Part shown: one piece after another, positions 8,042 to 15,925 of the stretch
Numbering within the stretch: position 1 is the stretch's first letter
How the letters are laid out: every line of letters starts with the position of its first letter
DNA from: Bacillota bacterium
Lineage (GTDB): Bacteria; Bacillota_I; Bacilli_A; ML615J-28; CAG-698
Length of the DNA: 24,051 bases
Direction: 5' to 3'
NCBI GenBank assembly: GCA_023410025.1
Contig: JAEYQM010000078.1
Location: 1-24,051 of the forward strand
Made by a program: the position numbers and the translations under genes
Notes under the pieces: generated by a model
Database searches by the model: none
Seen by the model: only the letters and a program-made list of their open reading frames with translations
Told to the model about the DNA's origin: nothing

Positions 8042-8070
8042 TTGATTTATTTTAATAAATTGCATAAAAT
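8042..8070 (+). promoter_or_regulatory. Promoter of ahpCF with internal palindrome
   Basis: TTGATT (8042-8047) and TAAAAT (8065-8070) are separated by 17 bases. ATTTATT-TT-AATAAAT (8045-8060) is a 7-2-7 palindrome that overlaps the -35 and fills most of the spacer, where a repressor would block polymerase. It is not a match to the classical PerR box TTATAATNATTATAA, so the regulator is uncertain. The leader to the ahpC start is about 60 bases. Confidence 0.55.
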
Positions 8071-8133
8071 ATAAAAGTAGTGCAAATTAATAATAATGAG
8101 CACAAAACAAAAAAATTATGGAGGTTTAATTAT

Positions 8134-8697
8134 ATGTCATTAATTGGAAAACAAATATTACCTTTTAAAGCAACTGCTTTTCAAAACGGTAAATTTATAG
8201 AAGTAAGTGATGAAAACTTTAAAGGTCAATGGAGCGTTGTATGCTTCTATCCTGCTGACTTCACATTCGTATGTCCTACTGAACTTGAAGACTTACAAGG
8301 TGAATATAAAACATTAAAAGATTTAGGTGTTGAAGTATATTCAGTATCAACAGATACTCATTTCACACACAAAGCATGGCATGATCATTCAGAAGCTATC
8401 AAGAAAATCGAATATATTATGATTGGTGATCCAACTCATGTTATTTCAAGAAACTTTGATGTTCTAGAAGAAGAAACTGGTCTTGCTCAAAGAGGAACAT
8501 TCATTATTGATCCAGATGGTGTTGTTCAAGCATTAGAAATTAATGCTGGTGGTATTGGACGTAAAGCTAACACTTTAATTAATAAAATTAAAGCTGCTCA
8601 ATACGTAAGAAAACATCCAAATGAAGTATGTCCTGCTAAATGGGAAGAAGGAAAAGAAACTTTAAAACCAAGTCTAGATTTAGTTGGTAAAATTTAA
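8134..8697 (+). CDS. ahpC: Alkyl hydroperoxide reductase, peroxiredoxin subunit C
   Basis: This typical 2-Cys peroxiredoxin reduces hydrogen peroxide, organic hydroperoxides and peroxynitrite in the cytoplasm. It is 187 residues, the standard length. The peroxidatic Cys47 is in DFTFVCPTE with Pro40 and Thr44 in place, and the resolving Cys166 is in NEVCPAKW near the C-terminus. The ATG at 8134 is preceded by GGAGG (8120-8124) at good spacing, and the resulting N-terminus MSLIGKQ aligns with AhpC. An upstream in-frame start at 8080 has no ribosome binding site and would add a foreign 18-residue extension. ahpF begins 8 bases after the stop, so both are one operon, transcribed from the promoter at 8042-8070 and ending at 10231-10262. 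Confidence 0.98.
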   Translation: MSLIGKQILPFKATAFQNGKFIEVSDENFKGQWSVVCFYPADFTFVCPTELEDLQGEYKTLKDLGVEVYSVSTDTHFTHKAWHDHSEAIKKIEYIMIGDPTHVISRNFDVLEEETGLAQRGTFIIDPDGVVQALEINAGGIGRKANTLINKIKAAQYVRKHPNEVCPAKWEEGKETLKPSLDLVGKI

Positions 8698-8705
8698 GGT
8701 GTACC

Positions 8706-10226
8706 ATGCTTGATTTAGAAATCAAAGAGCAACTAAAAAACTATTTAGGTTTATTAGAAAATGAGATTACTATTAAATTAGGATTAGGTAATGATCAATC
8801 TTCTAAAGAAATGGAAGAGTTCATTAATGAAATTACTTCTCTAACTAATAAAATATCTGTTGAGAAAGGAAATTTCCAAAGAATTCCTAGTTTTAGTATT
8901 AATCGTAAAAATGAAGATACAGGAGTTATTTTTTCAGGTATTCCTTTAGGCCATGAATTTACTTCATTGGTTCTTGCTATTCTTCAAGTTGGCGGTAGAG
9001 CTTTAAAACTTGATCAATCTACAATTGATGCAGTTAAAAACTTAAAAGGTAAACATGAATTTGTAACCTATGTAAGCTTAACTTGTCATAACTGTCCAGA
9101 TGTTGTTCAAGCATTAAACATGATGAGTGTTATTAATCCTAATATTACTCATACAATGGTTGATGGAGCAATGTTTAAGGATGAAGTTGAATCTAAGGAA
9201 ATTATGTCAGTTCCTTCAGTTTACCTAAACAATGAATTTTTTGAAAGTGGTAGAATGGAAGTTACTGATATCCTTAAAAAACTAGGTTCAACATCTTCTA
9301 CTACAATTACTAATCGTCCTGTATTTGATGTATTAGTAATTGGTGGGGGTCCTGCTGGAGCAAGTGCAGCAATTTATGCTGCCAGAAAAGGTATTAAGAC
9401 AGGATTGGTTGCTGAAAAGATGGGTGGTCAAGTATTAGATACTTTAAGTATTGAAAACTTAATCAGTGTTACTCATACTGAAGGACCTAAGCTTGGTAAA
9501 GACTTAGAAAACCATGTTAGAGAATATAATGTTGATATTATGAAATCACAATTGGTTTCAAAGGTTGAAAAAAATGAATTATTTGAAGTATATTTAGATA
9601 ATGGTACAATTCTAAAGAGTAAAACAGTAATTGTAGCAAGTGGAGCACGTTGGCGTAATGTTAATGTACCTGGCGAAGCTGAGTTTAAAAACAAAGGCGT
9701 TGCTTATTGCCCTCACTGTGATGGACCATTATTTAAAGGAAAAGATGTCAGCGTAATTGGTGGAGGTAACTCTGGAATTGAAGCTGCAATTGATTTAGCA
9801 GGTATTTGTAATCATGTAACAGTTTTAGAATTCTTACCTGAACTTAAAGCTGATAAAGTTCTTCAAGATAAATTATATAGTTTACCAAATGTAACTGTTG
9901 TTAAGGATGCACAAACAAAAGAAATTACAGGAACAGATAAAGTAAATGGTATTACTTATATTGATAGGTCAACTGGAGCTGAACATCATGTTGAACTACA
10001 AGGTGTGTTTGTACAAATAGGTTTAGTACCTAATACAACATGGCTTGATTTACCAGAAAAGAATAGGATGGGTGAAATCATTGTTGACGTAAAGGGTAAT
10101 ACAAATATTCCTGGACTATTTGCAGCTGGTGATTGTACTAATTCACCATATAAACAAATTATTATATCAATGGGTTCTGGAGCAGTAGCAGCACTAACAG
10201 CCTTTGATTATATAATTCGTAATTAA
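8706..10226 (+). CDS. ahpF: Alkyl hydroperoxide reductase, flavoprotein subunit F
   Basis: AhpF is the NADH-dependent flavoenzyme that re-reduces AhpC. Its 506 residues have the full layout: two fused thioredoxin-like folds at the N-terminus with the transfer dithiol Cys127-x-x-Cys130 (TCHNC), then a thioredoxin-reductase-like part with the FAD motif GGGPAGAS (213-220), the redox pair Cys335-x-x-Cys338 (YCPHC), the NADH motif GGGNSGIEA (352-360) and the C-terminal FAD motif FAAGDCT. The ATG at 8706 has an AAGGTG-type ribosome binding site just after the ahpC stop. All four catalytic cysteines are present, so the AhpCF pair looks functional. Confidence 0.98.
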   Translation: MLDLEIKEQLKNYLGLLENEITIKLGLGNDQSSKEMEEFINEITSLTNKISVEKGNFQRIPSFSINRKNEDTGVIFSGIPLGHEFTSLVLAILQVGGRALKLDQSTIDAVKNLKGKHEFVTYVSLTCHNCPDVVQALNMMSVINPNITHTMVDGAMFKDEVESKEIMSVPSVYLNNEFFESGRMEVTDILKKLGSTSSTTITNRPVFDVLVIGGGPAGASAAIYAARKGIKTGLVAEKMGGQVLDTLSIENLISVTHTEGPKLGKDLENHVREYNVDIMKSQLVSKVEKNELFEVYLDNGTILKSKTVIVASGARWRNVNVPGEAEFKNKGVAYCPHCDGPLFKGKDVSVIGGGNSGIEAAIDLAGICNHVTVLEFLPELKADKVLQDKLYSLPNVTVVKDAQTKEITGTDKVNGITYIDRSTGAEHHVELQGVFVQIGLVPNTTWLDLPEKNRMGEIIVDVKGNTNIPGLFAAGDCTNSPYKQIIISMGSGAVAALTAFDYIIRN

Positions 10227-10230
10227 TATA

Positions 10231-10262
10231 AAAAAAATCTTTAGGTTTACCTAAAGATTTTT
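10231..10262. terminator. Bidirectional terminator between ahpF and fur/zur
   Basis: AATCTTTAGG (10236-10245) and CCTAAAGATT (10250-10259) form a perfect 10-bp stem with a 4-base loop, with A's on one side and T's on the other. It can serve both ahpF (plus) and the convergent Fur-family gene (minus), whose stop codon overlaps its edge. Confidence 0.9.
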
Positions 10263-10628
10263 TTATTGACTACACTTCTCACAATATCCATATACTGTTA
10301 AGTCATGTTGAGTAATTTTAAAGCCTTTATTTTGTGCTGCTTCTTCAGTTAATTCATCAAGATGACAATCAAGTTCTAGTTTATTATGACAAGATAGGCA
10401 AATCATATAATGATGATGGTTATGATTTACCTTATAATAATAAGCAGTATGATCTATAACACTTTTTGATATTATCCCTTGTTTTAAAAATAACTCTAAA
10501 GTTCTATATATTGTTGAGAGATTAATGGCTTTGTCATTAATCTTTTTGCTAACCATTTCAGCACTCATCAATTCATCGGTTTTATTAAAAACATCTGATA
10601 TCATTTGACGAGATTTAGTTTGACGCAT
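10263..10628 (-). CDS. zur: Fur-family metalloregulator, probably Zur
   Basis: The 121-residue protein is a short Fur-family repressor: an N-terminal winged helix (with the conserved LSTIYRTLELF recognition segment at 37-47) and a C-terminal metal/dimerisation domain. The structural zinc site is visible as Cys77-x-x-Cys80 and Cys116-x-x-Cys119. A His-rich HNHHHY (69-74) supplies sensor ligands. Fur, Zur and PerR are hard to tell apart by sequence alone. I favour Zur because it is the last gene of the znuACB operon and is translationally coupled to znuB: its AAGGAGGG ribosome binding site lies within the last znuB codons and the ATG follows the znuB stop by one base. A palindrome over the znuA promoter would then allow autoregulation by zinc. 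Confidence 0.85.
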   Translation of the reverse strand: MRQTKSRQMISDVFNKTDELMSAEMVSKKINDKAINLSTIYRTLELFLKQGIISKSVIDHTAYYYKVNHNHHHYMICLSCHNKLELDCHLDELTEEAAQNKGFKITQHDLTVYGYCEKCSQ

Positions 10629-10629
10629 A

Positions 10630-11439
10630 TTAATCCCTCCTTAGTGTTTTCTTTAGAGCGTATGCTAGAACCAAACCGAATGAATAAACAACAACTATTG
10701 TTGAACCAGGGGGAATATCTAAATGATATGATATGGTTATACCAATAAATGTAGATATAACTGCTGTTATTACTCCTCCAAATAAAGTATATTTAAAACT
10801 TCTAGAGAATTGACCAGCAATTAATGATGGGAATACTGTATAAGCAGAGATAAGTAAAATACCCACAGTTTTAACACCAACAACAACAAATACAGCTGTT
10901 AGGATTGATAAACCATATCTCAATAGGTTAGTTCTGACACCAGTAAACTTTGCATATTCTGGATCATATGTCATTGCTAGTAATGGACGATAACATAAGA
11001 TTACAAATACAATTGTAATTGTCATTAATATCATCGGTAAAACTAGTTCTGATTTCATAACCGTAAGGATACTACCAACTAATAAAGATTCTATTGAACG
11101 ATTAAATCCTTTAAATAATCTAATGATTATAATACCTATGGCTAGTGAAAAGGCGGAGACGACACTTATTGCTGCATCGTTTTGTAAATTCCCCTTTTCA
11201 GCAAGAAATGTTATAGTAATTGATGCTAGAATTGCAAATGGAATTGCAAAATATAAAGGTTGAGTTGATAGTAATAATCCAATGGCAATTCCTGTAAAGG
11301 ATATATGAGCCATTCCATCAGCAATCATTGCTTGATGACTTAATACTAGATAAGGACTTAAAAAGGCAGCTGCAATTGCTAGAGACAAACCTAATAATAG
11401 GGCTGACTGCATAAATTCTTCAGTAAAGAAATCAAACAT
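10630..11439 (-). CDS. znuB: Zinc/manganese ABC transporter permease (ABC-3 family)
   Basis: This polytopic membrane protein of the ABC-3 family forms the channel for high-affinity zinc (possibly manganese) import. About seven to eight hydrophobic segments are visible over 269 residues, and it carries the family's SHQAMIADGMAHISFTGIAIG region near the N-terminus. The ATG at 11439 is chosen because AGGGGTG lies 6 bases before it. A GTG three codons earlier falls inside that ribosome binding site. The start overlaps the end of znuC by 8 bases and the stop is one base before the Fur-family start, so translation of the three genes is coupled. Confidence 0.93.
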   Translation of the reverse strand: MFDFFTEEFMQSALLLGLSLAIAAAFLSPYLVLSHQAMIADGMAHISFTGIAIGLLLSTQPLYFAIPFAILASITITFLAEKGNLQNDAAISVVSAFSLAIGIIIIRLFKGFNRSIESLLVGSILTVMKSELVLPMILMTITIVFVILCYRPLLAMTYDPEYAKFTGVRTNLLRYGLSILTAVFVVVGVKTVGILLISAYTVFPSLIAGQFSRSFKYTLFGGVITAVISTFIGITISYHLDIPPGSTIVVVYSFGLVLAYALKKTLRRD

Positions 11440-12142
11440 CAAGTTCACCCCTATTCTTATCTAAAAATTCATGGAAATTACCAAAGTATTTAACTGTTTG
11501 ATCAATATAGATAACTTTAGCATTTTCTGATGCTTTGTCATATAGGTCATGAGTTACATAAACAATGGTAACACCATCTTGATGTAACTTGTCGATTAAT
11601 TCGTTAAAATGACGTCGAAATTTCGGGTCTAATGCACTTGTTGGTTCATCCATAATTAATACGTCAGGATTGTTAATAAGCGCTCTAATCAAAAATATAC
11701 GCTGTTGTTCGCCGCCTGAGAGGTTAGACATCAATTTATCTAATAAATGGGAAATTTCCATTCTTTCAAGCCACTCTTTTATTAATTTCATAGTTTCTTC
11801 CAACATTACTAAACTTTGTTTTTTAAATCCACTATATATTACTTCTTTAACTGTAATTGGGAAATTTTGTCCATGGTTTAGTTTTTGAGGAAGATAACCT
11901 ACACTGTCACTATTTAAACTAACCTTTCCATGAGTAGGATTAATTAAACCAACTAGTAATTTTATAAGGGTAGTTTTTCCACTTCCATTTGGTCCTACTA
12001 CATAAAGTAATGAACCTTTATCTAATTTAAAACTTACATCTCTTAATGCTGTATGTTTACCATAATTTACAGTAACATCATTTACTTCAATTGCTGAGAG
12101 CATGTTTGATGTTGATAATGTTTTGCCTGAATAAATCTGCAT
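11432..12142 (-). CDS. znuC: Zinc/manganese ABC transporter ATP-binding protein
   Basis: This is the ATPase that powers the ZnuB importer. It has Walker A GPNGSGKTT (50-58), the Q-loop in GYLPQK, the signature LSGGEQQR (141-148), Walker B VLIMDEP (161-167) and the switch His in YVTHD. The start is ambiguous. The ATG at 12142 has a GAAGGG-like site 8 bases upstream, but then overlaps znuA by 56 bases and gives a 13-residue extension. The ATG at 12103 gives the natural start MLSAIEVNDV with a 17-base overlap but no visible ribosome binding site of its own. I give the longer form; the shorter one would rely on coupling to znuA. Both overlaps mean it is co-transcribed. Confidence 0.9.
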   Translation of the reverse strand: MQIYSGKTLSTSNMLSAIEVNDVTVNYGKHTALRDVSFKLDKGSLLYVVGPNGSGKTTLIKLLVGLINPTHGKVSLNSDSVGYLPQKLNHGQNFPITVKEVIYSGFKKQSLVMLEETMKLIKEWLERMEISHLLDKLMSNLSGGEQQRIFLIRALINNPDVLIMDEPTSALDPKFRRHFNELIDKLHQDGVTIVYVTHDLYDKASENAKVIYIDQTVKYFGNFHEFLDKNRGELDV

Positions 12143-13028
12143 ATGTTATCCCTTCTTTAAATTGATTTTGGGAAATATTATGATAACCATGTAGTTCTAA
12201 AAGTGTTAAGCTATAATTTTGGGCTTCTAATATTTCTTTTAATTTATTTGCTACTCTTGGCTCTACTAGTTCTTCAGTAAATATATAGTGAATATCATCA
12301 GCTATAATTTCTTCTTTAAAACTTGTAAGTTGTGGTCCAGTTAGATCAGCATTTGGTTTGTAATCTTTAATAATTGATCTAATATCTAAATGGTATCTTT
12401 CAGCAAAATTGCTCATTGAGTTATGTCCAGCAAGGAAAATTTGGCTATCCCATTTATCTAACATAAAAGTATCCATTTCTGTATGTAATTCATTAATCCT
12501 CTTAGTATAGATATTAGCTTTATTTCTATACATTTCTGCATTACCTGGATCAATTTCAATAATACGATTAAGTACTACATTTATTAATTGTAAATAAACA
12601 ATTGGGTCTGTCCAAAAATGTAGGGTTGAGTGATCATGATCATCATCTAAATCATGGTCATGATCTTTATCTTCATTGTTATTATCTCCATGGTCATGAT
12701 GTTCATCAATCTCATAACTTTCTGATAAATTTAATGAGTTTTGTTGTTTAATGTTGTTTTTAACCCAAGGTTCTAAATCAAGGCTTAAAAAGATAAATAA
12801 ACGTGAATAATTAATTGCTCTAATATTTTGTGGGGTTGGTTCAAAGTCATGAAACTCCCCTCCTAATGGCATTATGTTTTGAATAATTAGATTATTACCA
12901 GCAATGTTTTTAGCAAGGTCATAACCGATATAAGATGTTGTAACAATATCAACATCTACTTTATTCTCACATCCGATTGTGAATATTGATATTAAGGTAA
13001 TCATTAGTAAGTAAATTATTTTTTTCAT
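12087..13028 (-). CDS. znuA: Zinc-binding lipoprotein, ABC transporter solute-binding component
   Basis: This 313-residue cluster A-I metal-binding protein is anchored outside the membrane and delivers zinc (or manganese) to ZnuB. A lipoprotein signal ends in the lipobox FTIGC with Cys20. The metal ligands fit the family: His60 (EFHDFEP), His137 (LHFWTDP), His202 (AGHNSMS), and a late acidic/His segment LELHGYHN where the fourth ligand normally lies. Residues 108-137 hold a His/Asp-rich loop (repeats of DHDH and DDDHDH) placed just before the second ligand, as in ZnuA/AdcA. This is the main reason to prefer zinc over manganese. It is the first gene of the operon, with an AGAGGGAG ribosome binding site and a promoter overlapped by a palindrome. 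Confidence 0.95.
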   Translation of the reverse strand: MKKIIYLLMITLISIFTIGCENKVDVDIVTTSYIGYDLAKNIAGNNLIIQNIMPLGGEFHDFEPTPQNIRAINYSRLFIFLSLDLEPWVKNNIKQQNSLNLSESYEIDEHHDHGDNNNEDKDHDHDLDDDHDHSTLHFWTDPIVYLQLINVVLNRIIEIDPGNAEMYRNKANIYTKRINELHTEMDTFMLDKWDSQIFLAGHNSMSNFAERYHLDIRSIIKDYKPNADLTGPQLTSFKEEIIADDIHYIFTEELVEPRVANKLKEILEAQNYSLTLLELHGYHNISQNQFKEGITYADLFRQNIINIKHALSN

Positions 13029-13055
13029 TAATACTCCCTCTTATTTTTTCAACTA

Positions 13056-13084
13056 ATTATACCATTACAAATAGAGTTTTGCAA
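13056..13084 (-). promoter_or_regulatory. Promoter of the znuACB-zur operon
   Basis: On the minus strand, TTGCAA (13079-13084) and TATAAT (13056-13061) are separated by 17 bases, with an extended -10 (TGGTATAAT). It is the only strong promoter ahead of znuA. Confidence 0.8.
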
Positions 13085-13095
13085 ATGGTTTGCAA
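13079..13095. promoter_or_regulatory. Candidate Zur operator over the znuA -35
   Basis: TTGCAAA-TGG-TTTGCAA (plus strand) is a perfect 7-3-7 inverted repeat whose proximal arm contains the -35 hexamer of znuA. Binding there would block the promoter. It does not match the B. subtilis Zur consensus as I remember it, so assignment to the adjacent Fur-family protein rests on context. Confidence 0.55.
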
Positions 13096-13178
13096 TAATA
13101 TTATATATTAATTTTATAAATTTAAACTTAAAAAGGGAAAAGTATTTTATGTATTATTTTATATAACTTTGTATTTAT

Positions 13179-13232
13179 AATATTCATTTAATGAAATTAA
13201 ATATAATTATCTAATTTTATTAGATGAATATT
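13179..13232. repeat. 54-base imperfect AT-rich inverted repeat
   Basis: AATATTCATTTAAT (13179-13192) pairs with ATTAGATGAATATT (13219-13232) with one mismatch, and AAATTA/TAATTT pair inside. It lies about 35 bases beyond the stop of the ORF at 13268-13825 and upstream of znuA. There is no T-run on either side, so it is not a standard intrinsic terminator. The rest of 13096-13267 is AT-rich with nothing else I can support. Confidence 0.5.
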
Positions 13233-13267
13233 TCCTAATTAATTATATTAAATTATATATAGTTTAA

Positions 13268-13825
13268 TTAACAATTTAGTTCAATATCAATTTCAGATAA
13301 AATAAAATTTAATACGTCTTCAGTAATATAGGAGTTATTAAAGAAAAATAATCCCGGGTTATTTTCAATTCTGTTTATTGCGAGTAGTATTAAAAAATTG
13401 TTTAATGAAATATTTAATGTATATGTAAAGGGAGATAAAATTGAATTAGTATTGGAATATATTAGTTCAAGCGCGTATATATAATTACTGTTATTGGTTC
13501 TTGGATTATTAATACACTCATGAATAAAATCATTTATTTTCGTATTAGAGTGTATCTTTATATCCTTATTATAGTTAACTTTATTTTTTTCAATTAAGTC
13601 AATAAATAACCCAATTATATAATTTGGTAAGCTAATTTGCAGATTGATTCTATAATTTGGTGATATTCTTATATCGTCTGGGTTTATTGAAATAAAATAA
13701 AATAATCTATTTAAATTTCTAAAGATTACTTTTCCATCTTTAATTATGGGATTAATATTTCCTAAAAACTCACTACATGGTGGGATTTTACTATCCTTAT
13801 ATTTATTACAATTTGGTTTTCTAAT
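13268..13825 (-). CDS. 185-codon ORF with ATT at the start position, unknown protein
   Basis: A minus-strand frame runs uninterrupted from the TAA at 13849-13847 to the TAA at 13270-13268 without one in-frame ATG, GTG or TTG. GGGAGG (minus strand, 13833-13838) lies 7 bases before the ATT at 13825-13823, the spacing of a normal start. The frame is far too long to be chance at this base composition. From ATT the product is 185 residues, Asn/Ile-rich, with no internal Met and no Trp. It begins IRKPNCNKYKDSKIPP, contains LPNYIIGLFIDLIEKN and ends SEIDIELNC, with four Cys. There are no signal peptide or clear membrane segments, and I recognise no domain. It follows the metallopeptidase gene on the same strand after a strong terminator; no clear promoter is visible. 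It is either an AUU-initiated gene or a gene that lost its ATG recently. Confidence 0.65.
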   Translation of the reverse strand: MRKPNCNKYKDSKIPPCSEFLGNINPIIKDGKVIFRNLNRLFYFISINPDDIRISPNYRINLQISLPNYIIGLFIDLIEKNKVNYNKDIKIHSNTKINDFIHECINNPRTNNSNYIYALELIYSNTNSILSPFTYTLNISLNNFLILLAINRIENNPGLFFFNNSYITEDVLNFILSEIDIELNC

Positions 13826-13873
13826 TATAATCCCTCCCTTTATAAATTATGCTTTTATAATGATTTTGTTTAT

Positions 13874-13912
13874 TAAAAAAGAAATAATATTGTTTTTAAA
13901 CAATATTATTTC
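13874..13912 (-). terminator. Terminator of the M48-like peptidase gene
   Basis: GAAATAATATTGTTT (13881-13895) and its perfect complement (13898-13912) form the stem, followed on the minus strand by TTTTTT (13875-13880). It starts 7 bases after the stop codon. Confidence 0.85.
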
Positions 13913-13918
13913 TCTATA

Positions 13919-15925
13919 TTACTTTTGAACTTTTAGATATTTTGTTGAATTCTTGATATAGAAGAATTTTTTGTGATAATAATGATTAGTTGATAAGCAA
14001 AGTAAAAGATAAGTTTCAGTTCTTTGATCAAATAAATAATCATAAATTCTTTCCATAATATCATTAATTTCATTATGATATTTTTGTTCTATAGCCACTC
14101 CAACAATTGGTAATCTTTCTTTTTGAAATAGTTTTTTGTCTACAATCATTATTTTCCCAACTCTCTGGTCTTGTTTACAGAAATCAACTATTTCATTAAT
14201 AATATTTTGATCTAGTTTTGTTGGATAAAATTTATCTCTAGGGTCAATATAAATCTTATAATGGACATTCATGATATAGTTTCTATGTTCATCCATGTAC
14301 TTTCTTATCTTTTCAAGTTCATCTTGCAATCCCATTTTTAAGGTATATTCAGCAATAGCAATACATCCTTTATCAATATATTGTTTATGTAATTTCATAG
14401 CTTTGTATATATAATTTATTCCTTCATTATCGTATAAAGCTAATAGTAAAGTCCCTTTTTCAAAAATTAACTTAGGACTTTCACTTCTTTCATCTAGTAA
14501 TGAATTATAAATTTCTAATGCTTTATCTAATTGGCCAAAGCTTCGATATGCATTAGCAACATAAAATTTTTCAATGGGTTTATCTGAAAATTTTTCAGTT
14601 TCATAATCTGTTATTAAATCAAGTGGACGAACATAATTATATTGTCTATAGTTACTATACTCATATGCATCTATACTTGAAACATAAATCTTATTACCCT
14701 TTTCAACAAATTTATCTTTTTCAGGAATTGTATTTTCAAAAGAAATTTTAAAACTATCGACACCTAATATTTCCATGCGATATTTAAAATGGTTATGAGA
14801 ATCGATTCTTTGAGGCAATCTTCTTACTATTAAATCATTCCATAATTCTTTATTTTTTGAATAAGCATCAAGGAATTTTTCAAATATTACATCACAATAG
14901 TTTTCACATGGTGCATCATTTTTAAAGACATCAAGGAAAGTATACTTACCTTCATTATTATAGAAGAGTCCAAATACATCAATTTTAGCAAGTCCATTGA
15001 TAAAATCTTGAGGATTAGCTTTTTCTTTTATTACATGATCTACTTCATTTTCTCTTACCTTTTGACTGACATATTTATATGTTTCATAATCATAATAAAG
15101 GATAAAACCAATCGGAATTAATAAAACATTAGTGAGTTTATCAAAAAATTCGGTTTTATCTTCATTAATGTTTTCAAATCTTTGAAGCATTTTATCTATA
15201 TTATAAGAATCACTTGTATGCTTTAGTTCAATATGCAATAGTTCATGAATAATTACACCTTTTAATTCTTCTTCACTCAACATTTGAATTAAAGGTAAAC
15301 CGATAAAAATTTCATTGTATTTTGTTTTTTCAATAACGGCAGCATTATTTTCAAGTTCCAAATAGCACTTAATTGGTTTTTTTATATTAAATTCTTTTAA
15401 AATGTTATTCATCATTTCCCAAAAAATTGGAAATTCTTCTTTTGTTATTTCATTTATTCTTTCATCATAAATTTTTTGTTTTGAAATATTAGCTAGAATT
15501 TCATAAACAACATATCCACTAACCATATATACAACAAAAAATTCTAATCCGATTAAAATAGGAATAAATGTATATATAGACATAAAAAGAAATATTAAAA
15601 TAATAAAATAAATATTTGATATACTTATACGTTTTCTAATAGAATTATAATATTTTTTTAAATTTTCTTCTGCCAATTTCTTTTTCTTAAATATACTTTC
15701 TTCCATTTTTTTATTGTCATATTTTTTATTTTTTAATACTTTCATTAATATTAAATTAGTTATAAACAATAAGACAATTAATCCTAACTCAATTAAAAAC
15801 ACTTTTAAAAATAAATCAATGTTTACATTGTTGTCTCTTACAAACTGTCCAATAAATATACCAGCAACTCCTAATAAAATAATCAAAAATGCTAAGACAA
15901 AATTGGTCTTTTTTCTTTTTGGCAT
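13919..15925 (-). CDS. M48-like membrane metallopeptidase with TPR-like C-terminus
   Basis: The 668-residue protein has two N-terminal hydrophobic segments (about 9-29 and 39-62), a basic/coiled region, two more (about 106-125 and 129-146), then a zinc peptidase core. The core shows HELLH (227-231, in VIIHELLHIELKH) and a downstream ENEVDH (292-297) where the third zinc ligand Glu is expected, the pattern of M48 (HtpX/Ste24-like) peptidases. A further hydrophobic stretch lies near 268-278. Residues from about 450 form helical repeats (FYVANAYRSFGQLDKALEIYNSLL) typical of TPRs, then an unassigned tail. The ATG at 15925 has a purine-rich GAGAGAAG ribosome binding site; a TTG 36 bases upstream has none. 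A role in membrane-protein quality control is inference from the family. It stands alone between two terminators. Confidence 0.85.
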   Translation of the reverse strand: MPKRKKTNFVLAFLIILLGVAGIFIGQFVRDNNVNIDLFLKVFLIELGLIVLLFITNLILMKVLKNKKYDNKKMEESIFKKKKLAEENLKKYYNSIRKRISISNIYFIILIFLFMSIYTFIPILIGLEFFVVYMVSGYVVYEILANISKQKIYDERINEITKEEFPIFWEMMNNILKEFNIKKPIKCYLELENNAAVIEKTKYNEIFIGLPLIQMLSEEELKGVIIHELLHIELKHTSDSYNIDKMLQRFENINEDKTEFFDKLTNVLLIPIGFILYYDYETYKYVSQKVRENEVDHVIKEKANPQDFINGLAKIDVFGLFYNNEGKYTFLDVFKNDAPCENYCDVIFEKFLDAYSKNKELWNDLIVRRLPQRIDSHNHFKYRMEILGVDSFKISFENTIPEKDKFVEKGNKIYVSSIDAYEYSNYRQYNYVRPLDLITDYETEKFSDKPIEKFYVANAYRSFGQLDKALEIYNSLLDERSESPKLIFEKGTLLLALYDNEGINYIYKAMKLHKQYIDKGCIAIAEYTLKMGLQDELEKIRKYMDEHRNYIMNVHYKIYIDPRDKFYPTKLDQNIINEIVDFCKQDQRVGKIMIVDKKLFQKERLPIVGVAIEQKYHNEINDIMERIYDYLFDQRTETYLLLCLSTNHYYHKKFFYIKNSTKYLKVQK

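Noticed and set aside
8080..8133. N-terminal extension of AhpC from an upstream in-frame start
   Set aside because: The start at 8134 has a clear GGAGG and gives the standard AhpC N-terminus; the extension lies in the 5' leader just after the promoter.
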